From Calycina herbarum (Eukaryota; Ascomycota; Leotiomycetes; Helotiales; Pezizellaceae): DNA of 13,195 bases. The translations under genes were made by a program, and so were the position numbers. Numbering within the stretch: position 1 is the first letter of the stretch; each line of letters starts with the position of its first letter. The notes beneath the pieces were generated by a model, which searched no databases, was not told where the DNA came from, and worked only from the letters and a program-made list of their open reading frames with translations. Shown here one piece after another: positions 8,336 through 13,195 of the stretch. The stretch spans positions 1-13,195 of the forward strand of contig LLEY01000358.1 in NCBI GenBank assembly GCA_001414485.1, read 5' to 3'.

Positions 8336-9330
8336 GATGGCGGTAAAGCATGGAAGGTTAACTTTAAGGGATACTAAGTAGCTCGCGAAGCTAGAATGGC
8401 CAATAAGAAGCAAAAGTTTCAGGGGTAGTACTACGTAGCACTACTCATCCTCGCTTAGCTGAAATTCATTCTATTTTTGTAGCCCTCGCAGTATTCGGTT
8501 AGCTTATTTTTAAGAGGTACGAAGGCACATACCCCATGTAACATCATCGTTAGGTTTAAGGTTGTTAGCGCTGTTAATTACAAGATAAGATATATTTAGG
8601 CAAAGACTTACGTAGATGCATTCTATCCCTTCGTTATTTAGCTTCGAAACACACTGCTGATCTCCTTACGCTATTGCTTTCGTGTCTTATGGTTAGTCAG
8701 CCACCTCAAAGCCTAAGAAGAGGCAGACATGTCAACCGGTGTGAGGAACTTGGATTAAGGGGTTTGGTAAACCAAGGGCGTGGCAAGCGAGGAATCTAGG
8801 CGGGACGAAGGACGTACGACAGTAGCCCGACGGCAACCCACAACCGAGGCAACACCCTTGATTCTGTGGATGGTTTGAGGGAATGTAGGGATAGAAAGGA
8901 GTACTCAAGGGATTCAGACGTATATAACCAGGAGAAGGACCGAAGGGACGAAGGGGAGGCATCGATTATTCTGAATTGCAATAGAACACTGGTTGTTCTA
9001 CCTGTCTGCGTACTCCACTGCTTGTTTTGACTCTCACAACCGGATGGCTCTCGAGATAAGAGATCAAACACGATACCCCTATGTCTTGCTAACTTGAATT
9101 CTAGCTTTGGATCGTTCAAGTCAGATATCAAAATACTTCATCTACAGATCTCAAGACTGAAGTTGGTATGCCACGGATCAAGCTTAGAATAGATTTGTAT
9201 TATATGGTAGCCTCCCTCTACCGACATATATAATATAGAGATGAGTTAGAATACATTCGTTCCCTTGAAGTACAAGTCCGGACTCCTCCTCAACTGCATT
9301 CTCAACTGCCTCCTCGAACCCCTCCACAAC
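8336..9330. other. Spacer, no supported gene
   Basis: After the stop at 8335 comes probable 3' untranslated sequence containing an imperfect palindrome at 8425-8444. A TATATAA at about 8921-8927 (+) is not followed by a usable ORF. Minus-strand frames at 9131-8732 lack an ATG and splice support. The last 150 bases may include 3' sequence of the convergent 9336-9992 gene. Nothing else is recognisable. Confidence 0.45.
8425..8444. repeat. Imperfect 20-bp palindrome
   Basis: GTAGTACTACGTAGCACTAC is its own reverse complement except at one symmetric pair, centred on TACGTA. It lies 90 bases after the stop of the seven-exon gene. It could form a hairpin in the 3' untranslated region or be chance. 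Confidence 0.4.
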
Positions 9331-9335
9331 TCCCA

Positions 9336-9992
9336 CTACCAGTGAACCCTTGTACTTCGTAGTTTCCTGCGTTCTGCCTTGTCGCAGCGAACTTCGATCC
9401 GGTCGTATAGGTAATCAGCACTCCTTCCAATTCCACAAAGTAATCGTGCCATTTCGCAATCCCGCTTATTTGCTGCCTCTTCTCTTGCCACCCGTTTTGC
9501 TGCTCGTTTTGCCTGTATCGCCTTCGCCCGTTTTGCCTCTGCCAGCTTCGCTTGTTCATCTCGCCACTGGAAAAATATGTCAACCTCAAGCCTCGAAAGC
9601 TCTAAGATTGATGCCAGAATATTCTGGTCCTCTTCTGGAAAGGCCCCCGGCACTCGAAACTCTGCCCAAGGGTTTCTGCTTGAGGAAAGAGCGAGAAGTG
9701 TCAACCACCACTGCTCCTGTAATATATCTTGTTGATCGCGGTGGTGGAAGCAGAGTAGTCTGCCCAAGATAAACTGAAGCAGATTCCAGAGCTGATTGAT
9801 TGTTTCAAGGCGTTCAAGTGAATAGAGTGTCGTAATTGCCCATTCGCGGTTCCATGCTGAAATTTGATTGGGACATTTCTTATTCTTTGAGGTAGTTCCA
9901 ATACATTTTAAAGGAAATTTCATGTCGATATTGAGTAGTTGGCAGATGTCCATACAGAAGGTGCTGATGTCCATGTTGAAGCTGTTTGACAT
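9336..9992 (-). CDS. Fungal protein with N-terminal Cys/His module and basic helix, 218 aa
   Basis: This is a single-exon frame from ATG 9992 to TAG 9338-9336. Residues 30-84 (C30 IGTTSKNKKC40 ... LLCFHH, with C81, H83 and H84) resemble an uncharacterised fungal module with a C-x9-C then C-x-H arrangement. I recall this module from many filamentous fungal proteins, where it often precedes other domains. Zinc binding is an inference. A Trp-containing segment follows (EQWWLTLL, residues 93-100). Residues 142-180 form an Ala/Lys/Arg/Glu-rich helix (AKLAEAKRAKAIQAKRAAKR), probably a coiled coil or nucleic-acid-contacting helix. A TATATAA box at 10057-10051 and a CT-rich leader precede the ATG. 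The end is odd: another minus-strand frame stays open past the TAG to about 9190 and encodes an acidic peptide, so a late frameshift may have shortened the protein. Confidence 0.75.
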   Translation of the reverse strand: MSNSFNMDISTFCMDICQLLNIDMKFPLKCIGTTSKNKKCPNQISAWNREWAITTLYSLERLETINQLWNLLQFILGRLLCFHHRDQQDILQEQWWLTLLALSSSRNPWAEFRVPGAFPEEDQNILASILELSRLEVDIFFQWRDEQAKLAEAKRAKAIQAKRAAKRVAREEAANKRDCEMARLLCGIGRSADYLYDRIEVRCDKAERRKLRSTRVHW

Positions 9993-10050
9993 GATGATAA
10001 AGAAGATGGTGATAGAATGCTGTGAAAGAGGTAGGAGCGGATGGTGCGTC

Positions 10051-10057
10051 TTATATA
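10051..10057 (-). promoter_or_regulatory. TATA box of the 9336-9992 gene
   Basis: On the minus strand this reads TATATAA within TCCTATATAAGACG, about 60 bases before the ATG at 9992, with a CT-rich leader between them. Confidence 0.6.
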
Positions 10058-10126
10058 GGACTCTTACCTCAAGGGACAGTCAGCGATTACGCATGAAACG
10101 AAAAGAGGCTTGTGGGCCCTCACGCA

Positions 10127-10225
10127 CAGAAAAACGCCTACGATTCCCACTAAGGCTTCAACCAACTGACTTACTGCATACACGAAGTGCATAATACTAC
10201 ATAGCAATGCCACCTTGAACGGGGA
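10127..10225 (+). repeat. Dispersed repeat, copy 3
   Basis: It contains GATTCCCACTAAGGCTTCAA, CCAACTGACTTACTGCATAC, ACGAAGTGCATAATACTACA and GCCACCTTGAACGGGGAG. It matches copy 1 (3770-3850) over its first half and copy 2 (6359-6462, opposite strand) over its whole length. It lies upstream of the 9336-9992 gene, beyond its TATA box. Confidence 0.6.
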
Positions 10226-10753
10226 GCTAGTTTCTGCATCTACGATGCTAGAACTTAGCTCTAAACGATTATGTGCGTTCTTAGGGTCACATCCACTTTT
10301 GCATACAAACGCCTCAAATGTCCATATATATAGCCCTCCCCTCCTATTTTGGAGGAGTACAAAATTCTGATGTTCAGCCAAAAACCCTGTATATTTCAAC
10401 ACGTAAGTGCCCGGTGAGTGGTCCTAGTATAAAATATGAGCATTTTCCAGGTCATAACCTTTTTACTCGATTGTAGGAGCTCTTAAACATAGGTCAAGTC
10501 CTTTACGAATGTTGGGATCTGCTGGAATGATTTCTCTTTGTAATTCATCTGCTGCTTCTTCTTAAGTGGACCTTGGTCGGAAGCCCTCTGATTTAGCGAA
10601 CCAGGGCCATCAATTATTATTGGCCCGGCTATTACAGAATGTGAGGATACGACCCTTTTTCCACAAGTGTCGATTAAATCGCACCTTTTAGGCCCATGCT
10701 CCACATTCAATTGAGTGCGTGTTGATTACATTCATTAGATTTCTTGAGATCGA

Positions 10754-10760
10754 ATATAAG
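10754..10760 (+). promoter_or_regulatory. Possible TATA box for the 10850 ORF
   Basis: ATATAAG lies about 90 bases before the ATG at 10850, a spacing similar to the other genes in the window. The leader between them is less pyrimidine-rich, so support is weaker. Confidence 0.3.
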
Positions 10761-10849
10761 GCAGGCAAATAGGAAGCTATTGCAGTAGCAGTACTTGGCG
10801 AGGGTTTTGAGCAGAGCCCTATCAGGATTCCAACCCTCATCCATCATAT

Positions 10850-11194
10850 ATGGACCTAGCTAGCCAAGCTTCACAAATCAATCAATTCTCACGATACCTC
10901 TATAACTCCCAACTCAACAGGTTAATATACCATACATCTGTTTTATTTTTCTTTACCACTTCCGCCCGACTTGAAAGGGACGGTGAACGTAGGAGGACAC
11001 TCTTGAGAAGGGCTCGCTATGGGCAGGGAAGAACCGCTGTAGATACAGGCCCAAGGACAATTTACGAATCACCTACGGATACGATACCAGCCCACTCTTT
11101 GCTTCGCCCCCTCTACGCCTGGAAACGCGATTCTACAACATACAAGACAGAAATGCCAGCTCACTTTGCACGAAAGGGGGACATCAATCATTAA
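10850..11194 (+). CDS. Small candidate ORF, 114 aa, unknown
   Basis: The ATG at 10850 opens a 114-codon frame ending in TAA. It starts MDLASQASQINQFSRYLYNS, passes a short hydrophobic run (SVLFFFTT) and then a basic segment (GERRRTLLRRARYGQGRT). A TATAAG motif lies about 90 bases upstream and the sequence before the ATG reads CCTCATCCATCATAT. No family was recognised and codon use gives no strong support. It could be a small lineage-specific protein, the first part of a spliced gene, or a chance frame. Confidence 0.28.
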   Translation: MDLASQASQINQFSRYLYNSQLNRLIYHTSVLFFFTTSARLERDGERRRTLLRRARYGQGRTAVDTGPRTIYESPTDTIPAHSLLRPLYAWKRDSTTYKTEMPAHFARKGDINH

Positions 11195-11371
11195 AGATGG
11201 TATGAAAAAAATGAATTTCTATTTATATGGATTACTATTCTACTAATACGAAAAGAACTCTTCTCACAGATCGCCTATCCCTTCGCATCCACGAGAAATA
11301 GGTACTGTATACGATCCTTTGCTCCGCAGGTCGTGAACGCTAGCATATGGTACTATTGTCCTTGCTGGTTC

Positions 11372-13036
11372 TCAACATGTAAATAGATGTGGTGACTCAG
11401 TCGCGCTCGAAGAAAGCGCCTCATCCGTTAAAAATGAGGTGTAGTCTACCTCATCCGAGTAGTCAAACAAGTCTTTTATCGCCTGCGATACCCACTTATA
11501 AGACATCATATCGTTCTCAGACAACAGCTCAAGCTTTAGTTTCATGTTTGGTGGGCGCTGTTCTTCAACAACGTGCAACAAGAATGTTGTTAGATGTTGA
11601 ATGTCAGACTTCAAACCTGGGTAGACATGGTGTATATACGTTATAATGGCATCTTCTTGCCGTAATGTAAGTGCTCGAAGTCTATAATGATCAAATCAGC
11701 TGTTCAATGGAAGGTGGGCCTGCTTTTTACAACTTACATCTCATTCGACAGGTCCCGCGGTATGAGGAGGAAGATACCTGCCCCAAAGGATTCTACTAGT
11801 TTTGCGCATATCCTTCCTAATGCCATCCAATTTTCAAACCTTTTCTTGGCATTTTGACGTGTGCTCTTTTCCCCTTGCAACTGAGGGAGGAGCAAATCAA
11901 TAAAGATATCATTTAGCGACTTTTTGGCGAATTTGATACCGTTAGTTGATTTTCGCCTCTTCCTCTGGCGTGGAAGTTGCCTTCGAATCACGGTCTCCTG
12001 CTTGTAAAGGGTATAGATATTGGCTAGATATAATCGACGAGGGAGCTCTGGGAAGTAAGAACAATCAGAAGAGAGCGCATTGAACGCCAGCTGGTATATG
12101 GACAATAGCTTCTCTATCCTACCCTCGGCTATGTCTCCTAGCTCTGTAGGCTCATGTTTGCTGGCCATATACATTCCTGTAGGTGAAGTTCTCTGCTCAT
12201 GGAGGTAGTGCCACAATGTTGAAATGATTTCGGGACCAGCAATTCTCTAGATCGTGGGTAATATGTCTAGAGGGATTGAAGATCCTCCTGATTCCCTGAT
12301 GGATTCTTCTAGACGTGTTACTTGTGGTTCTTGCGTGTTCATCCGCGACGACTTTGAGGAAAGGGAGGCTTCTGTAGAATTAAACTGTTAGTTATCTGCC
12401 CGAATCGAAACCTTGGAGCTCACCTCGAATACCGTTTAAATGTTCACCTAGAGGAAGACCGTTGTCGTTCTCTTTCCGATTCCAAGAGCTCTGCTGAGTG
12501 ACTACAAGTGCAAGAGCGTCTGGACTAACCACCGGGCAAGTTTGGGAGTTAAGGGTGCGCTCTTCAGTGGCTTGCGTAGGCGCTGGGTTCCTGCTACGGT
12601 ATTGTGAAAGACTGGCACATGCAGACACAAAGAGAGGCGAAACTGCGAACAGGTTGTCTAGATCAGAGTTGTCGTCTTCATCACTCTCATCTTCATCCTC
12701 ATTGTCGAGGTCGACCTGGGTCGCATCGCTTGGAACTGTAGCTGCTGTGCCTTTTGTGAATGGTGAGCTCAAATAATTAGTTGCAGATGTTTTTGAGGAA
12801 ATATCAGTTAAACCGAAAAGCTCGTTTCCATTTATTGATGGCTGATCAGTGGAGGTTGCAAGGAGATGGGTTTCGATGCTATCAACGCAAGATGGATCGA
12901 CCTGACCGGCACAAACTTTAGACAGTACCTTGAGCAGATGCGCGGAGCATCCACTATCGACAAGAACATTTGTTGCATGTATCCAGGATCGGAAGATCAG
13001 TTGAATCGAATGTTCCATCGGAAAGTCGTTAGCCAT
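11372..13036 (-). CDS. Large unknown fungal protein, three exons, interrupted by in-frame TAG
   Basis: Exon 1 runs to 12424. A 52-nt phase-1 intron follows (12423-12372; donor GTGAGC, branch CTAAC, acceptor CTACAG). Exon 2 is 12371-11738. A 56-nt intron follows (11737-11682; donor GTAAGT, branch-like CTGAT, acceptor TATAG). Exon 3 is 11681-11372 (TGA). The phases agree throughout. The first in-frame ATG is at 13036 (MANDFPMEHS), giving about 518 residues. The frame is also open upstream to 13108, then meets a TAG at 13111-13109, and is open again to the window edge, so the true start may lie outside. A second TAG (12249-12247, between LDILPTI and RIAGPEI) splits exon 2. An acidic tract (LDNEDEDESDEDDNSDLDN) lies in exon 1 and a basic one (RQLPRQRKRRKS) in exon 2. 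Helical segments with FENWMALGRICAKLVE follow. No family was recognised; the charge pattern suggests a nuclear or scaffold protein. Confidence 0.7.
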
Positions 13037-13155
13037 CGCGAAGGTGTTTGGGAGAAAGGGAAGGAGGGTTTCGGTGTCCAAGGGATTTTGGGCAAGGAAC
13101 GCCAAGACCTACGTTGCAGCGAATCTGGCAACAACAGGGGTGGGCCACAATGGGA

Positions 13156-13195
13156 ACCTGGCACAAGGAGATTCTGGCACAAGGAGATTCTGGCA
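13156..13195. repeat. 16-bp tandem repeat, about 2.4 copies, at window edge
   Basis: The unit CTGGCACAAGGAGATT occurs twice in full, followed by CTGGCA where the window ends, so more copies may follow. Sixteen is not a multiple of three: if this lies in the coding frame of the adjacent minus-strand gene, each copy gained or lost would shift the frame. Confidence 0.85.

Larger units (their letters stand above)
10060..10849. other. Spacer with a dispersed repeat copy, no supported gene
   Basis: It holds the third copy of the dispersed repeat (10127-10225). The minus-strand frames at 10402-10064 and 10710-10483 begin at non-ATG codons or overlap the repeat, and have no promoter or intron support. 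A TATAAG at 10755-10760 (+) may serve the small ORF at 10850. Nothing else is recognisable. Confidence 0.45.

Noticed and set aside
8796..9131. 111-codon minus-strand frame
   Set aside because: Starts at TTG just after an in-frame TGA, has no splice sites extending it, and has no recognised domain.
9350..9772. 140-codon plus-strand frame
   Set aside because: It lies wholly antisense to the better supported 9336-9992 gene and is Leu/Pro-rich because of that gene's Ala/Lys/Arg codons.
10483..10710. 75-codon minus-strand frame
   Set aside because: It begins at TTG with no ATG before codon 55, no promoter and no introns; the composition is not convincing.
12498..12776. 92-codon plus-strand frame with Ser/Leu runs
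   Set aside because: It is the complement of the acidic Asp/Glu/Ser tract in the large minus-strand gene.
1..13195. CRISPR array, prokaryotic operon or phage
   Set aside because: No regularly spaced direct repeats and no Shine-Dalgarno-linked gene runs; introns and TATA/CT leaders point to a fungus.

Overview
The window looks like accessory DNA of a filamentous ascomycete (Pezizomycotina). Genes are widely spaced. Introns are 49-59 nt with GTNNGT-type donors and CTAAC/CTGAC/TTAAC-type branch sites. Several genes have a TATA box 60-145 nt upstream of the ATG, followed by a pyrimidine-rich leader. There are no Shine-Dalgarno sites, operons, tRNA or rRNA. Species cannot be told from the sequence.

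Layout. (1) 3-851 (+): 3' part of an APH-type kinase gene, interrupted by one in-frame TAG. (2) 852-2290: mostly non-coding, with two coding-looking but broken stretches. (3) 2298-3314 (-): two-exon gene for an unknown 320-residue protein. (4) 3480-4400: spacer with one copy of a dispersed repeat. (5) 4401-5309 (-): unknown protein of about 300 residues, split by an in-frame TAG. (6) 5430-7340: spacer with an inverted copy of the dispersed repeat and two diverged copies of a promoter-like segment. (7) 7344-8335 (+): a seven-exon gene hidden from simple ORF scanning, rebuilt here as a 224-residue coiled-coil protein. (8) 8336-9330: spacer. (9) 9336-9992 (-): 218-residue protein with a Cys/His module and a basic helix. 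(10) 10060-10850: spacer with a third repeat copy, then a small candidate ORF (10850-11194, +). (11) 11372 to the right edge (-): three-exon gene for a large unknown protein with an acidic tract, two in-frame TAGs and a 16-bp tandem repeat at the edge.

Only the APH-like kinase belongs to a family I can name. The other genes look like lineage-restricted fungal proteins of unknown function, and I see no pathway joining them. The most notable signal is that long, otherwise intact reading frames are repeatedly broken by TAG only. This could be decay through CpA-to-TpA (RIP-like) mutation, or UAG recoding by the A-to-I mRNA editing known from fungal sexual development. Diverged, transition-rich promoter duplicates and a dispersed repeat support a rearranged accessory region.
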